A stretch of DNA of 64,000 nucleotides, taken from contig NZ_CP067977.1 of NCBI RefSeq assembly GCF_016656965.1, forward strand, positions 372,001 through 436,000, written 5' to 3'. The notes beneath the pieces are model-generated. The model did not search any database. It worked only from the letters and a program-made list of their open reading frames with translations, and was not told the DNA's origin. Within the stretch, counting starts at the first letter, position 1, and every line of letters starts with the position of its first letter. Source of the stretch: Brevundimonas vitisensis (GTDB lineage: Bacteria > Pseudomonadota > Alphaproteobacteria > Caulobacterales > Caulobacteraceae). A program made the translations under genes and the position numbers. Positions 47,733-58,581 of this stretch are shown here, piece by piece.

Positions 47733-48134
47733 TTAATCGACGGGCAAGGCTTCGATCACCACGAAGGCGAGTGCATAGGGGTGTTCGTCGCTGAGCGTCA
47801 GATGTATCCGCGGTTCGTGACCGGCTGGCGTCAGCCGTGCCAGGTGTTCAGCGGCATGTCCGGTCAGAGCCAGGGTCGGCTGGCCACTGGGCAGGTTCAC
47901 AACGCCCATGTCGCGCCAGTAGACATCCTTGCGCATGCCGGTGCCCAGGGCCTTCGCGCACGCCTCCTTGGCGGCGAACCGTTTGGCATAGCTCCAGGCG
48001 GCGTCGGGCTTTCGGTCCGATCGCGCGCGCTCCAGAGCCGTAAAGCAGCGCAGCTTGAACCGGTCTCCAAACCGATCGAGCGAGTTCTGGATGCGGCGGA
48101 TATCGCAAAGGTCGGCGCCGACGCCGATGATCAC
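47733..48134 (-). CDS. acpS: Holo-[acyl-carrier-protein] synthase
   Basis: Transfers phosphopantetheine from CoA to ACP. The 133-residue product has [12 protein letters not shown] (Mg-binding Asp8) and [17 protein letters not shown] with the second acidic ligand. Its ATG overlaps the pdxJ stop, and lepB starts 58 bases downstream. Confidence 0.95.
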   Translation of the reverse strand: MIIGVGADLCDIRRIQNSLDRFGDRFKLRCFTALERARSDRKPDAAWSYAKRFAAKEACAKALGTGMRKDVYWRDMGVVNLPSGQPTLALTGHAAEHLARLTPAGHEPRIHLTLSDEHPYALAFVVIEALPVD

Positions 48135-48892
48135 GCCATGGCTCCGCGCGCCCGGTCCATCAGTTCGCGCATTTTCGAGATGGCCGGTCCCAAGCCTACG
48201 AAGATGGCCTCGCCGATCAGGAAGTGGCCGATGTTGAGTTCCATGACCTGCGGAATCGCAGCGATCGGCGCGACGGTGTCATAGTCGATCCCGTGTCCGG
48301 CGTGGACCTCCAGCCCCAGGCCATGAGCCTGTGCTGCCGCCGCACGCAATGCTTCCAGATCAGCAGCTGCCGCGTCCAGTCGGCGGTCGCGCACGGCATC
48401 ACAGAAGGATCCCGTGTGCAGCTCGACCACAGCCGCCCCCGTTCGGGCAGCAGCCTCGACCTGGTGCGGATCCGGCCCGATGAAGAGCGAGACCCGCGAC
48501 CCGGCATTCTTGAGGCGGCCGACGAAGGGCGTGATCCAGTTGTGGCCGCCCACAACGTCCAGTCCGCCTTCAGTGGTCCGCTCCTCGCGCTTCTCCGGAA
48601 CCAGGCACACTGCGGCGGGGCGGTGATGCAGGGCGATCGCCAGCATCTCCTGGGTGACAGCCATTTCCAGGTTCAGGGGGCGAGCCTGGTCGCGAAGCAC
48701 GGCCGAAAGCGAATCGATGTCGGCGTCCGAGATATGCCGACGGTCCTCGCGAAGATGGGCCGTGATGCCATCTGCGCCGGCTGCGATCGCCTCCTGTGCC
48801 GCACGCACCGGATCCGGATAAAGGCCACCGCGCGCGTTCCGAACCGTCGCAACGTGGTCGATGTTGACGCCCAGACGGATCCGCTCGGACAT
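48131..48892 (-). CDS. pdxJ: Pyridoxine 5'-phosphate synthase
   Basis: Last step of DXP-dependent vitamin B6 synthesis, joining deoxyxylulose phosphate and aminoacetone phosphate. The 253-residue TIM barrel has [42 protein letters not shown], and [11 protein letters not shown]. The ATG at 48892 matches family N-termini; the frame upstream overlaps pyrE and is not used. Confidence 0.96.
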   Translation of the reverse strand: MSERIRLGVNIDHVATVRNARGGLYPDPVRAAQEAIAAGADGITAHLREDRRHISDADIDSLSAVLRDQARPLNLEMAVTQEMLAIALHHRPAAVCLVPEKREERTTEGGLDVVGGHNWITPFVGRLKNAGSRVSLFIGPDPHQVEAAARTGAAVVELHTGSFCDAVRDRRLDAAAADLEALRAAAAQAHGLGLEVHAGHGIDYDTVAPIAAIPQVMELNIGHFLIGEAIFVGLGPAISKMRELMDRARGAMA

Positions 48893-48896
48893 CCGC

Positions 48897-49484
48897 TCAG
48901 ACCTTGGCCAGACGACGGCTGCCCGGGTCTTCAACCGGCAATGCCGCCAGTTCCGCTGGCATGGCATCGGCGGGATAGGCGGGCACGTCCATGGTCGCCA
49001 GGGCAATCAGGGGTACACCCACATCGGCACGGCCGCCCGAGCGATCAACGATACAGGCCGCAGCAACGACATCGCCACCGGCCTCTCGAATGGCCGCGAT
49101 ACATTCGCGCGAGGACAGGCCGGTCGTGACGATGTCCTCGACCATCACGACCTTCTGGCCGGGCTCCAGCGAAAATCCTCGGCGCAATTTGAAGGTCCCG
49201 CCCTCGCGCTCGACGTACATGGAGGGCACGCCCAGATGCCGCGCGGTCTCATAACCGGGAATGATGCCGCCCACCGCCGGGGAGATGGCCACATCGACCG
49301 CACCGACAGCAGCGACGATCTTGTCCGCCAGCGCCTGGCACAGGCGCGCGCAGCGGGCGGCGTCCATGAAGACCAGGTTTTTCTGCAGAAAGACGGGGCT
49401 GTGCAGTCCCGACGACAGGATGAAATGCCCCTCCCGCAGGGCACCCGCAGCGCGGAACTCGTTCAGGACGTCATCGGTGTTCAT
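48897..49484 (-). CDS. pyrE: Orotate phosphoribosyltransferase
   Basis: Type I phosphoribosyltransferase of 195 residues for pyrimidine synthesis. [17 protein letters not shown] begins the substrate region, and [16 protein letters not shown] is the PRPP loop. It is placed between rsh and pdxJ, four bases from the latter. Confidence 0.96.
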   Translation of the reverse strand: MNTDDVLNEFRAAGALREGHFILSSGLHSPVFLQKNLVFMDAARCARLCQALADKIVAAVGAVDVAISPAVGGIIPGYETARHLGVPSMYVEREGGTFKLRRGFSLEPGQKVVMVEDIVTTGLSSRECIAAIREAGGDVVAAACIVDRSGGRADVGVPLIALATMDVPAYPADAMPAELAALPVEDPGSRRLAKV

Positions 49485-49537
49485 GATCGCGACCTAAGCC
49501 GTGCCGAGCCGAGGGGCAAGGGGCTAGGGCGGAAGGG

Positions 49538-51712
49538 TCAGCCCTTGCGACGTTCCGCCGTATCAACCGAAGGGTTGGCACGGAGAGCCGCCATGATCGC
49601 CGTCGCATGCTTGGCGTCCTTCACCTCGACGTCGATGTCGACATCGAAGAAGTCCTGCTGCCGGTGGCTCATCACCAGGTTCAGGATGTTTCCGCCCGCC
49701 TCGCCTATCTGGGTGGTGACCTGACCCAGCACGCCTGGTGCGTTCTGAATGGTCGCGCGGATGCGGGCCGAGGCGACAGCCCCCCGTTCGGCTTCCGGCG
49801 TCCACTGCAGATCCTGCCAGACGGAGTCGTCGTCGGCGTAGTCGGCCAAGCGCTGGCAATCGATGGTGTGGACCGTCAAGCCACGGTCCGGCTCCAGAAT
49901 GCCGACGATCCGATCGCCGGGAAGCGGCGTGCAACAGGCACCAAAATGGATGCTGATGCCCGCTGTCAGGCCGCTGCCGTGAACATAGAGACGCGCCTGT
50001 TCGTCGACGATGCGTTTGCGCTCGCCCCCGACCGAGATCTGACCCTTGAGTGCCGGGAACAGCGTTTCGGCGACCTTGACCGGTGACAGGCGTCCCCGCC
50101 CGACCGCCTCATAGAGATCGTCTTCCGTCGGAAAGGCCAAGGTCTCCAGAACCGAAGTCAGGACGACGTCCTTCAGGGCCTTCCCAGCGCGCGAGAGCGT
50201 CTGTTCCAGGGTCGCGCGGCCCAGGCGGATGAACTCACCGCGCTCATTGCTGCGGATATGGCGCCGGATCGCGGACCGGGCGCGGCCCGTCACCGTCAGG
50301 GATCGCCAATCTGCGGGGGCCTGTCGCTTGGTGCCGCGCACGATCTCGATCACGTCGCCGTTTTGCAACTGGGTCCGCATCGGCTTGAGTTCGCCGTTGA
50401 TCTTGACCCCCACGGCCGTATCGCCAACCTCGGTGTGGACGGCATAGGCGAAATCCAGGGCCATCGCCCCGCGCGGCAGGGTGATCAGGCTGCCCTTGGG
50501 CGTAAAGACAAAGACCTGATCCAGGAACATTTCGAGCTTGGCGTGCTCGACCCAGTCGTCGCCTCCCTCCCCGTTCTCGATCACCTGTACCAGATGACGC
50601 AGGTTCTGCAGGGGGTCACGCCCGCCATCCGCCTTCATCGCCGCTCGGTCGAAGCCGTAGGATTCGTCCTTGTAGCGCCAGTGTGCCGCGACCCCGTCTT
50701 CGGCCACGCGATCCATCGCCTCGGTCCGGATCTGCATCTCGACCCTCAGTCCCGAGGGACCGACCACGGTGGTGTGCAGCGAGCGATAGTTGTTCGACTT
50801 GGGCGTCGAGATGAAATCCTTGAACCGCTCCGGCACCATCGGCCAGGCGCGGTGGATGACACCGAGGGCGCGATAGCAATCGTCCTCTGCCTGAACCAGC
50901 ACGCGGAAGCCGTAGATGTCCGACAGAGACGAAAAGCCGACCGACTTCCGCTGCAGCTTGCGCCAGATCGAATAGGGCGTCTTCTGCCGTCCGAAGACGC
51001 GAGCCCGCACGCCGGCCTCCGCCAGGGTCCGCTCGACCTCGCGGGCGACGGTGTCCATCTGGCGGCCGTGTTCCAGCTTCAGCGCTTCCAGCCGGCGTTC
51101 GATGGCCGTGCGGGCCGTAGGGTTCAGATGCTCGAACGCCAGCTCTTCCAGCTCGGAGGCGATCGAGTGAATGCCGATGGAGCGGCCCAGCGGTGCATAG
51201 ACCTCCAGCGTCTCGCGGCTGATGCGCTCGCGCTTCTCAGGCTTGACGTATTGCAGGGTCCGCATGTTGTGCAGGCGGTCGGCCAGCTTCACCAGCAGGA
51301 CGCGAACGTCCTTTGAGATGGCCAGGATGAATTTGCGCAGGTTTTCGGCCTGCCGCGTATGCTCGGCCTGCAGCTCAAGCCGACTGAGCTTGGTGACCCC
51401 TTCGACCAGAACCGCGATTTCCTCGCCGAACATGGAGGCGATGTCGTCACGCGTGGCGGACGTGTCCTCGACGACGTCGTGCAACAGGGCGGTCACGATC
51501 GAGGCCGTGTCCAGCCGGTAATCGGTCAGGATGCCGGCCACCTGGATCGGATGGGCAAAATAGGGATCGCCCGACGCACGCAGCTGGGAGCCATGCATCT
51601 TCATGGCATAGACGTAGGCGCGGTTGAGCAAGGCCTCGTCCGCCGTGGGATCGTAGGCCTTGACCGCTTCGATCAACTCGAACTGACGAAGGATTGGCGC
51701 CTTCTTCGGCAA
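49538..51712 (-). CDS. rsh: Bifunctional (p)ppGpp synthetase/hydrolase
   Basis: RelA/SpoT homologue of 724 residues that makes and degrades the alarmone. Domains: HD hydrolase (TALLHDVVEDTSAT), synthetase (SDIYGFRVLV, HTTVVGPSGLRVEMQIRTE), TGS (FTPKGSLITLPRGAMALDFA), zinc-finger-like region with GACCTPLPGD, and a C-terminal ACT domain. The only in-frame start is TTG 51712, without a good ribosome site; the frame is open upstream to near rpoZ. It is the sole such gene seen here, as is normal in alphaproteobacteria. Confidence 0.94.
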   Translation of the reverse strand: MPKKAPILRQFELIEAVKAYDPTADEALLNRAYVYAMKMHGSQLRASGDPYFAHPIQVAGILTDYRLDTASIVTALLHDVVEDTSATRDDIASMFGEEIAVLVEGVTKLSRLELQAEHTRQAENLRKFILAISKDVRVLLVKLADRLHNMRTLQYVKPEKRERISRETLEVYAPLGRSIGIHSIASELEELAFEHLNPTARTAIERRLEALKLEHGRQMDTVAREVERTLAEAGVRARVFGRQKTPYSIWRKLQRKSVGFSSLSDIYGFRVLVQAEDDCYRALGVIHRAWPMVPERFKDFISTPKSNNYRSLHTTVVGPSGLRVEMQIRTEAMDRVAEDGVAAHWRYKDESYGFDRAAMKADGGRDPLQNLRHLVQVIENGEGGDDWVEHAKLEMFLDQVFVFTPKGSLITLPRGAMALDFAYAVHTEVGDTAVGVKINGELKPMRTQLQNGDVIEIVRGTKRQAPADWRSLTVTGRARSAIRRHIRSNERGEFIRLGRATLEQTLSRAGKALKDVVLTSVLETLAFPTEDDLYEAVGRGRLSPVKVAETLFPALKGQISVGGERKRIVDEQARLYVHGSGLTAGISIHFGACCTPLPGDRIVGILEPDRGLTVHTIDCQRLADYADDDSVWQDLQWTPEAERGAVASARIRATIQNAPGVLGQVTTQIGEAGGNILNLVMSHRQQDFFDVDIDVEVKDAKHATAIMAALRANPSVDTAERRKG

Positions 51713-51801
51713 CGGATCGTTGCGATTGGCGGCCTTCGGGGTCGGCGCGGGCGGCTCGCTCCGCGCCGGGAGGATAGTGATACCGTTGGCGGGTTCCGCC
51801 G

Positions 51802-52161
51802 TCAGTACCGCTCCTCCTGTCCACCGTCGCGGTCGCTTTGCAGCGCGCGGATTAGCTCGGCCTCAGCCATGTTCATGTGCTGCGGCTCGGCCAGCAGCGC
51901 GACGACTTCGGCTTCATCCTCAGCCTCGGTACGCTCGTCGACACGCTGCAGGTTGGTGATGATCGTCTCGCGAAGATCGTCAGGACCGACAGCATCCTCG
52001 GCCAGCTCGCGCAGGGCCACGACCGGGTTCTTGTCGTTGTCCCGGTCAACATTCAGGGCGGCACCGTTGGCAATGGCCCGCGCGCGGTTGCCCGCCAACA
52101 GAACCAGGCCGAACCGGTTCGGCACCTTTTCGATGCAGTCTTCGACAGTGACGCGTGCCAT
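51802..52161 (-). CDS. rpoZ: RNA polymerase omega subunit
   Basis: The 119-residue product begins [20 protein letters not shown] followed by [10 protein letters not shown], the conserved omega segment that contacts beta'. It stabilises the polymerase and forms part of the ppGpp site known in E. coli. The ATG at 52161 has GAGG upstream. It precedes rsh, as in most proteobacteria. Confidence 0.95.
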   Translation of the reverse strand: MARVTVEDCIEKVPNRFGLVLLAGNRARAIANGAALNVDRDNDKNPVVALRELAEDAVGPDDLRETIITNLQRVDERTEAEDEAEVVALLAEPQHMNMAEAELIRALQSDRDGGQEERY

Positions 52162-52254
52162 GGAATCCTCAAGCCGGGGGGGAGAACCGCGCAAACTACA
52201 GGCTTGCGCCCGATTGTGCAATGCGGTGACAGTCAAACGCCTCTGATGGCCAAA

Positions 52255-52785
52255 TCACCAGGGACAGGGACACGCATCCACGCCGACCGATGCGCGATCG
52301 GCCAGACCCCGTGCCGTCTGGCCCTCGGCCGGATGCACCCATTCGGGCGCGATCTGCGCCAGCGGGCCCATGACGAAGCGTCGCTGCGCGGCGCGCGGGT
52401 GAGGCAGGATCAGCCCGTCGAGATCGCCGACCAGGCGACCAAAGGCGATCAGGTCCAGGTCGAGCGTACGGGGTGCATTGAGAACCGATCTGCGACGACC
52501 GAAGGCGTCTTCGATCCGGCCGAGCGACCACATCAGGGCGTGGGGGTCGTGTGCGGTGCGGACCATGACCACCCCATTCAGGAACGGGGGCGCGGAAGGA
52601 TCGGGCCATGCCGCCGAAGACCACCAGCTGGAACGCGCGATGACATCAATGCCTTCGGGACGAAATCGTGCGAGGGCGGCTTCAAGCAGCGCCCGCGCAT
52701 CGGGCCAGGGCCCCTTGTCATTGCAGCCGAGGGCGACGAAGACGGCCTGATTCAGATCGATGTCCGAATCCTGTTCGATCGGCAT
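52255..52785 (-). CDS. folK: 2-Amino-4-hydroxy-6-hydroxymethyldihydropteridine pyrophosphokinase
   Basis: Folate-pathway kinase of about 176 residues. VFVALGCNDKG (usually LGSN), PPFLNGVVMVRT and NAPRTLDLDLIAFG with the Mg-binding Asp pair are present. The start MPIEQ at 52785 is preceded by GGAAGG; ATG 52818 would overlap the start of the divergent NYN gene. Confidence 0.92.
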   Translation of the reverse strand: MPIEQDSDIDLNQAVFVALGCNDKGPWPDARALLEAALARFRPEGIDVIARSSWWSSAAWPDPSAPPFLNGVVMVRTAHDPHALMWSLGRIEDAFGRRRSVLNAPRTLDLDLIAFGRLVGDLDGLILPHPRAAQRRFVMGPLAQIAPEWVHPAEGQTARGLADRASVGVDACPCPW

Positions 52786-52816
52786 CGAGCCTTCCATATT
52801 TGACGGATCACTGGTC

Positions 52817-53398
52817 ATGCATTTTCATCCGACCGAACGGATCGCCCTGTTCATAGACGGAGCCAATCTGTATTCCGCCGCCCGCAGCCTGAACGCCGAT
52901 CTGGACTTCCGAAAGCTGCTGGACACCTTCCGCCAAAAGGCCATTCTTGTCCGCGCCTTCTATTACACGGCGGTGATCGAGGGCGAAGAGTTCTCGGCGC
53001 TGAAGCCGCTGGTCGACTGGCTGGACTACAACGGCTTCACCGTTGTGACCAAGCCGGTCAAACGGTTCACCGATGCCCAGGGTCACACCAAGACCAAAGG
53101 CAATATGGATATCGAGCTGGCTGTCGACATGCTGGAGTTTGCGCCCCACGTCGACCACATGGTGCTGTTCTCGGGCGATGGGGATTTTCGGCGCCTGGTC
53201 CAGGCCATCCAGGCCAAGGGCGTGCGCGTCACCGTGATCTCTACCACTCGCACTCAACCGCCCCAGATCGCAGACGAACTGCGGCGACAGGCTGACGTCT
53301 TTGTCGAGTTGAATGACCTTCTGCCCGACATCAGCCGTCCACGTCCGGCACCGGCCGCGCCATCGGCACGAAACTTTGAAATCGAGCGCCCGGCATGA
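52817..53398 (+). CDS. NYN domain (LabA/DUF88) protein
   Basis: Predicted PIN-like ribonuclease of 193 residues. FIDGANLYSAARSL, TKTKGNMDIELAVDMLEF and LFSGDGDFRRLVQA carry the conserved Asp residues of the metal site. A Pro-rich tail follows. It is divergent from folK with almost no space and overlaps the uracil-DNA glycosylase gene by ATGA. RNA substrates are unknown. Confidence 0.9.
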   Translation: MHFHPTERIALFIDGANLYSAARSLNADLDFRKLLDTFRQKAILVRAFYYTAVIEGEEFSALKPLVDWLDYNGFTVVTKPVKRFTDAQGHTKTKGNMDIELAVDMLEFAPHVDHMVLFSGDGDFRRLVQAIQAKGVRVTVISTTRTQPPQIADELRRQADVFVELNDLLPDISRPRPAPAAPSARNFEIERPA

Positions 53399-54027
53399 CG
53401 CCTGAACCGCCCCACGATTGTCCGCTGTGCCCGCGCCTGGTGGCCTACCGGGCGGAGAATGCCCGCCAGCACCCTGACTGGTTCAATGGCCCCGCCCCTT
53501 CGTTCGGTGATCCGGACGCGCGTCTGCTGGTTGCCGGTCTGGCTCCCGGACGGACCGGTGCCAACCGGACCGGACGCCCCTTCACCGGCGACCATGCCGG
53601 AATGCTCTTGTACGAAACCTTGAAGGCCACGGGCTTTGCGCGGGGAAGCTATGAGGCCCGGCCTGATGACGATCTGGCACTGATCGACTGCATGGTCACC
53701 AACGCCGTTCGCTGTGCCCCGCCAGGAAACAAGCCGCTGCCGGTCGAGGAAGCGACGTGCCGACCGTTCCTCAAAGCCCGGATCGCTGCGCTCCCGCGGC
53801 TGAAGGTCATTGTCACGCTGGGCGATGTATCGCGCCGCAATGTTCTGAAAACCCTGGGATTTGCAGGCTCGGCTGCACCGCCCGGTCATGGCGTGGAGGC
53901 GCGCGTCGGCGACTATGTCCTGCTGAACAGCTATCACTGTTCGCGCCTGAACACGAACACAGGCCGCCTGACGCCGACGATGTTCCGCGAGATATTCGAG
54001 CGTGCGCGAGTCCTGATCGAAGGCTGA
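53395..54027 (+). CDS. Uracil-DNA glycosylase, family 5 (UdgB-like)
   Basis: Repair glycosylase of 210 residues. The motif GLAPGRTGANRTGRPFTGD is the family-5 signature with the catalytic loop, and SYHCSRLNTNTGRLT is motif C. Cys residues in DCPLCP, NAVRC and EEATC probably bind a 4Fe-4S cluster. It is translationally coupled to the NYN gene. Confidence 0.92.
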   Translation: MTPEPPHDCPLCPRLVAYRAENARQHPDWFNGPAPSFGDPDARLLVAGLAPGRTGANRTGRPFTGDHAGMLLYETLKATGFARGSYEARPDDDLALIDCMVTNAVRCAPPGNKPLPVEEATCRPFLKARIAALPRLKVIVTLGDVSRRNVLKTLGFAGSAAPPGHGVEARVGDYVLLNSYHCSRLNTNTGRLTPTMFREIFERARVLIEG

Positions 54028-54139
54028 GCCCGGGGCGGCGTGGCTCTCGTGCCACACGAATCAGAGGCTGGATTTTTGTCCGCGATTCCCCCGGAACCGC
54101 CCCGGTTCGTCCGTGTTGATCGGACGGATGGAGGCTGTC

Positions 54140-54331
54140 ATGCGCAACTCGAACAACGTGTTTTCGGCAGGCGAACGCAAGGTCGCGGTCTATGCCCTGA
54201 TCGGGGCCCTGGCCCTGGCGGCCGGCGGGGTCGCCATGGACCGGTTCGCCGGGCCATCGCTGGGCATCTATGGCCAGGAGTTCTCGATGACGGCACCCGG
54301 CGGCGTGCTGGAAGCCCAGCCGGTCAGCTGA
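54140..54331 (+). CDS. Small single-pass membrane protein
   Basis: The 63-residue product has a hydrophilic N-terminus (RNSNNVFSAGERKVA), one hydrophobic helix (VYALIGALALAAGGVAM) and a short periplasmic-type tail. GGAGG is at proper distance. It is convergent with smpB, four bases away. No family recognised. Confidence 0.65.
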   Translation: MRNSNNVFSAGERKVAVYALIGALALAAGGVAMDRFAGPSLGIYGQEFSMTAPGGVLEAQPVS

Positions 54332-54335
54332 TTTT

Positions 54336-54806
54336 TCAGCCCTTGTCGCGCATCAGGCGGGCCTTGTCCCGTTGCCAGTCGCGTTCGGCGGTCGCTTCGC
54401 GCTTGTCGTGATTCTTCTTGCCCTTGGCCAGGGCGATCTCGATCTTGGCCTTGCCGGCCTCATTCAAGTAAAGGCGCACGGGAATAATAGTCTGGCCGTC
54501 GCGCTGAACGGCACCGATCAGGCGGTCGATCTGCTTTCTGTGCAACAGCAGCTTACGCGGTCGCCGCGCTTCGTGATTGAAGCGGTTTGCCTGTTTGTAG
54601 GGCGGAATATCGGCATTGATCAGGACGATCTCGCGCCCCTCCACCGCCGCATAACTCTCGGCAATGTTCGCCCTGCCGTCACGCAGGGCCTTGATCTCGG
54701 TGCCCATCAGCACGAGGCCGGCCTCGACATTGTCCTGCAGGAAATAGTCGAAGCGGGCCCGGCGGTTTTCGGCGATGGTCCTGGGTTTGGAAGCGGCTGC
54801 AGCCAT
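54336..54806 (-). CDS. smpB: SsrA-binding protein
   Basis: Binds tmRNA for ribosome rescue. The 156-residue product has [51 protein letters not shown] and the basic C-terminus [20 protein letters not shown]. The ATG at 54806 overlaps the dapA stop. Confidence 0.96.
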   Translation of the reverse strand: MAAAASKPRTIAENRRARFDYFLQDNVEAGLVLMGTEIKALRDGRANIAESYAAVEGREIVLINADIPPYKQANRFNHEARRPRKLLLHRKQIDRLIGAVQRDGQTIIPVRLYLNEAGKAKIEIALAKGKKNHDKREATAERDWQRDKARLMRDKG

Positions 54807-55690
54807 CAGACGATCCCTGCGTCGCTCATCGCGCGATCGATGTGCGGCCGGGCCGACGCGGCGGTCGGTGCCAGTGGCAGGCGCACGTCCTCTGCGCACA
54901 GGCCCAGTTTCGAAAGCGCGTATTTGGTCGGCGAGGGGGAGTTGTCCAGGAATAGCGCCTTGTGCAGGGCAATCAGCCGATCCTGCCAGAGACGAGCGGT
55001 CTCCAGATCGCCCGCCATCACCGCATCATAGAGCGCCACCATGCCCTCTGGGGCGACATTCGACGTCACCGAAATGACGCCGTGGCCACCATGAGCCAGA
55101 TACCCCAGGAAACTGCCGTCATCCCCCGAAATCAGGTCGAACTGACGGGCGATGTTCGCTCGCATCCAGCTGACCCTGGTCATGTCACCCGTGGCGTCCT
55201 TGATTCCGACGACGTTCGGGTGTGCAGCCAGGCGCGCCGCCGTCTCGTTGGCCAGATCGACACCGGTCCGACCGGGCACATTGTAAAGCAGCACCGGCAG
55301 CTGCACGGCGTCCGCAATCGCCTCATAGTGCAGGGCCAGACCCTCCTGCGAGGGCCGGTTGTAATAGGGGGTGACGACCAAGGCACCATCCGCACCCACG
55401 GCCTTGGCATGGCGCACCATGTCGATGGCCTTGTCGGTTGCCGATGCCCCGGCCCCGGCGATGACCCGAATCCGGCCCGCCGCAATGCGCACACACTGCT
55501 CGACCACGGCCTGATGCTCCTGCGGGTGCAGGGTCGCGCTCTCGCCCGTCGTCCCCACGGGCACGACGCCGTGAACCCCCGCCGCGATTTGGCGTTCCAG
55601 CAGGCGCTCGAATGCGGCCGTGTCCACGTTTCCGTCACGAAGTGGTGTGATCAGAGCGGTGATCACGCCCTTGAACAAGGGGGCGGTCAT
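54806..55690 (-). CDS. dapA: 4-Hydroxy-tetrahydrodipicolinate synthase
   Basis: First committed step of lysine and diaminopimelate synthesis, joining pyruvate and aspartate semialdehyde. The 294-residue TIM barrel has [22 protein letters not shown] (Tyr) and GIKDATGD with the Schiff-base Lys. The ATG at 55690 fits family N-termini; the upstream open frame is not used. It overlaps smpB and is divergent from the lytic transglycosylase. Confidence 0.95.
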   Translation of the reverse strand: MTAPLFKGVITALITPLRDGNVDTAAFERLLERQIAAGVHGVVPVGTTGESATLHPQEHQAVVEQCVRIAAGRIRVIAGAGASATDKAIDMVRHAKAVGADGALVVTPYYNRPSQEGLALHYEAIADAVQLPVLLYNVPGRTGVDLANETAARLAAHPNVVGIKDATGDMTRVSWMRANIARQFDLISGDDGSFLGYLAHGGHGVISVTSNVAPEGMVALYDAVMAGDLETARLWQDRLIALHKALFLDNSPSPTKYALSKLGLCAEDVRLPLAPTAASARPHIDRAMSDAGIV

Positions 55691-55786
55691 GGGGACGATG
55701 GTCCTTGAGTGGGGATGACGGCGACGGGCGCCTGAAACGAAGCGACAGAGGGTAGGTTGCCGGCCGCGACGCCGCAACCGGCTGAT

Positions 55787-57835
55787 ATGGGGTTTGGACA
55801 GACGATGCTTGTGACTTCCCTGGCGGCCGCTCTGGCGGTGCTCGCGCCCAATCCCGAAATCGTGCGCGAAATCAGCCTTTCCCCCGCCCAGGTAGCGGCC
55901 CAGGACGGACGCCTGACGGAACAGGACCGGGCCTTGTTGGCCCAGGGTCTGACCGCCGCTCGCGCCCGCGACATCGTCGGCGCGCGCGATATCGTGGCAC
56001 AGATCGCTGATCCCACCGCGCGGAAGGTGGTCGAGTGGGCGCTGCTGGATACGGCTGCCGAACAGATGTCATGGAGCGAACTGGCGGCGGCTGACGTGAC
56101 GTTCCGCGGCTGGCCCCGCAGCGATAGCCGCCGGATGGCAACCGAACGGGCCCTGGACCGGGCGATGGCTGGCCCGGACGCAGCCCTCAGCTTTTTTTCA
56201 GGCACTGCGCCCACCACGACCGAGGGCACCCTGGCCTTGGCGGACGCTCTGGATCAGCGCGGCCGGTCGGCTGAAGCTGCGACACTCGTTCGGGATTGGT
56301 GGCGGACTCAGTCTTTCGACGCGGCGCTGCAGAGCCGGTTCCTGAACCGCTGGGGTGCGGTGCTGACCACGGCGGACCACGATGCCCGTCTGAGCATGCT
56401 GCTGTTGGGCCCTCACGGTCCGGCGACCCGCGCCATGGTCGGACTGGCGTCAGCCGATGCACAGGCGGCGGCCAGCGCAGCCTTCAGCCTGCGCACCGCC
56501 TACAGTCCCGATGCGATTGTGGCCGGCCTTTCACCCAGTCAGGCCATGCATCCGGCGGTTGTGACCGAGCGTGTGCGCATTCTTCGGGCATCGGGTCGTG
56601 AGCAGGAAGGTTTCTCCTTGCTGGCCGCCCTGCCTGGCGCCCCCTCTCATGCCGAGGGTCAGAAGACGCTGTGGGACGAACGGCGCAACTATTTCCTTGA
56701 TGCCCTGGAGGTCGGCAACTGGCAGGCCGCTTATGACGCCATGGCCGGTCACGGTTTTCCGTCTGGCGAGCGCAAGGTCGATGCAGAGTTTTTCGCGGGG
56801 TGGGTTGCCCTCACCAAGCTGAATGATCCGGCGACAGCGCGCGAGCATTTCGAGACGCTGCGCCTGTCGTCGTCGACCCCCATCACCCAGGGTCGCGCCT
56901 TCTACTGGCTGGGCCGGGCCGAGGAAGCGCAGGGCAATATGGCCGGGGCGCGGGACCTGTATCTGGCCGGCAGTCGCCATATTCAGACCTTCTACGGGCA
57001 GCTGGCGGCCGAGAAGGCCGGCATGACGACTCTGACTCTCCCGCCCGAACCCGTCGTGACCCAGACGGATATCGCCGCCTTCGAGGCCGACGAGCGCGTC
57101 CGTGCGACACGGATCCTGGGTGACGCTGGCGAGATGGGACTGCTGCGCGTGTTCGCCTACCACATTGACGATGAGCTGCCGACGATCACCGATCTGGCAC
57201 AGCTCATCGACCTGGTGCGGGGATATGGGGACCAGTTCGGTTCGATGATGGTCGGTCGCGCAGCGAGCCAGCGCGGCTGGATCCTGCCCGAGCGCCAGTA
57301 TCCGCTGCGTCTGCCGCCGGTTGTCGCCGGGGCTGCCCCCGTGGAGTTCAGCCTGGCCATTACGCGTCAGGAGTCCAGTTTCGATCCTCGTGCCCGGTCC
57401 AGCGCGGACGCTCGCGGCATGATGCAGTTTCTGCCGTCGACGGCTGCGGGTGTGGCGCGGCGCCTCGGGATGCCCTACTCGGCCGACCGTCTGTGGGACC
57501 CCGACTACAACATGACGCTTGGCAGCTATCACCTGGGCGAGCTCATGAGCCAGTTCGGAGGCTCAATGCTGTTGACGACGATCGGCTACAATGCAGGCCC
57601 AGCACGGCCCCCTCAGTGGGTCGTTCGGTGCGGTGACCCTCGCGGTGCCCAGGTCGATCCGATCGACTTCATCGAATGTGCGCCCTTCACTGAAACGCGT
57701 AACTATATGATGCGCGTGATGGAAAACATGTCTGTCTATCGGGCTCGGCTCAACGGGGGCTCTGCCCCCCTGACGCTGTCGAACGATCTGGCACGCGGTG
57801 CGGCGGCAGGACCGGTGCCCTATTATTCGCAATAA
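55787..57835 (+). CDS. Soluble lytic murein transglycosylase (Slt70 type)
   Basis: Periplasmic muramidase-like enzyme of about 682 residues. A signal-peptide-like N-terminus ([15 protein letters not shown]) precedes a long helical superhelix (about 40-520). The SLT domain carries the catalytic Glu-like [29 protein letters not shown] and [14 protein letters not shown] 55787 or 55805 are both possible; the ribosome sites are weak. The 3' end overlaps the convergent ABC ATPase gene by 13 bases. Confidence 0.92.
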   Translation: MGFGQTMLVTSLAAALAVLAPNPEIVREISLSPAQVAAQDGRLTEQDRALLAQGLTAARARDIVGARDIVAQIADPTARKVVEWALLDTAAEQMSWSELAAADVTFRGWPRSDSRRMATERALDRAMAGPDAALSFFSGTAPTTTEGTLALADALDQRGRSAEAATLVRDWWRTQSFDAALQSRFLNRWGAVLTTADHDARLSMLLLGPHGPATRAMVGLASADAQAAASAAFSLRTAYSPDAIVAGLSPSQAMHPAVVTERVRILRASGREQEGFSLLAALPGAPSHAEGQKTLWDERRNYFLDALEVGNWQAAYDAMAGHGFPSGERKVDAEFFAGWVALTKLNDPATAREHFETLRLSSSTPITQGRAFYWLGRAEEAQGNMAGARDLYLAGSRHIQTFYGQLAAEKAGMTTLTLPPEPVVTQTDIAAFEADERVRATRILGDAGEMGLLRVFAYHIDDELPTITDLAQLIDLVRGYGDQFGSMMVGRAASQRGWILPERQYPLRLPPVVAGAAPVEFSLAITRQESSFDPRARSSADARGMMQFLPSTAAGVARRLGMPYSADRLWDPDYNMTLGSYHLGELMSQFGGSMLLTTIGYNAGPARPPQWVVRCGDPRGAQVDPIDFIECAPFTETRNYMMRVMENMSVYRARLNGGSAPLTLSNDLARGAAAGPVPYYSQ

Positions 57836-58581
57836 GGCAGGATCGAAAGCGTAGGCCCCCCTTCAGACTTCAGCCACTGGCCGGCGATGCCGAACACCGA
57901 CCTGAGAACGCGGTCGGACAGCGCCTCACTGGGCACGGCATCTGCAACGACCCGTCCACGATCCAGCACGATTATTCGGTCAGCATGGCGGGCGGCCAGG
58001 GTCAGATCGTGGAGACTGACCAGCACGCCGCGCCCACGGTTCGCGTAGGACCTCAAACGACCCATGACCAACAGCTGCGCGGCGGGGTCCAGGCCGGCGA
58101 CCGGCTCGTCCGCCAGCAGCAGCGGCGCGTCGGCCACGAGGGCCCGGGCCAGCAGCACGCGCGCCCTTTCCCCGCCCGACATGTCGGCCACACCCCGATC
58201 GGCCAGGTCACCTGCATGGACCTGATCCAGCGCCGCCCGCGCCCGCGCGAGACTCTCCGGTCCAGCCAGGAAAGGAGCCCCCAGGGCGGCAATCTCGATC
58301 GCGGGCATGTTCCAGGCGATATGCCGCTCCTGCGGCAGATAGGCCGCGCGCAGGGCCCGGGCTTGAGGGCCTAGCTCCCCCACGAGGTCCCCTCCCAGCC
58401 GCGCCTCGCCCGCCATCGTCGGGATGAGGCCCAGAGCCAAACGCAGTACGCTGGTCTTGCCTGCCCCATTGGGGCCGCACAGGGCTACCAGCTCGCCGGC
58501 CCGGACGGTCAGATCGACATCGGTCAGCACGGGCCGAGGTCCCAGCCTGGCAGATACGCCGTTCAGCGCCAACAGACTCAT
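57823..58581 (-). CDS. ABC transporter ATP-binding protein (FecE/BtuD type)
   Basis: The 252-residue product has Walker A GPNGAGKTS, Q-loop YLPQERH, signature MSGGERARVLLARAL and Walker B LLLADEPVAGLD with the H-loop HDLTLAARH. It energises the importer with the permease that it overlaps (ATGA). Substrate class is siderophore, haem or cobalamin. Confidence 0.93.
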   Translation of the reverse strand: MSLLALNGVSARLGPRPVLTDVDLTVRAGELVALCGPNGAGKTSVLRLALGLIPTMAGEARLGGDLVGELGPQARALRAAYLPQERHIAWNMPAIEIAALGAPFLAGPESLARARAALDQVHAGDLADRGVADMSGGERARVLLARALVADAPLLLADEPVAGLDPAAQLLVMGRLRSYANRGRGVLVSLHDLTLAARHADRIIVLDRGRVVADAVPSEALSDRVLRSVFGIAGQWLKSEGGPTLSILPYCE

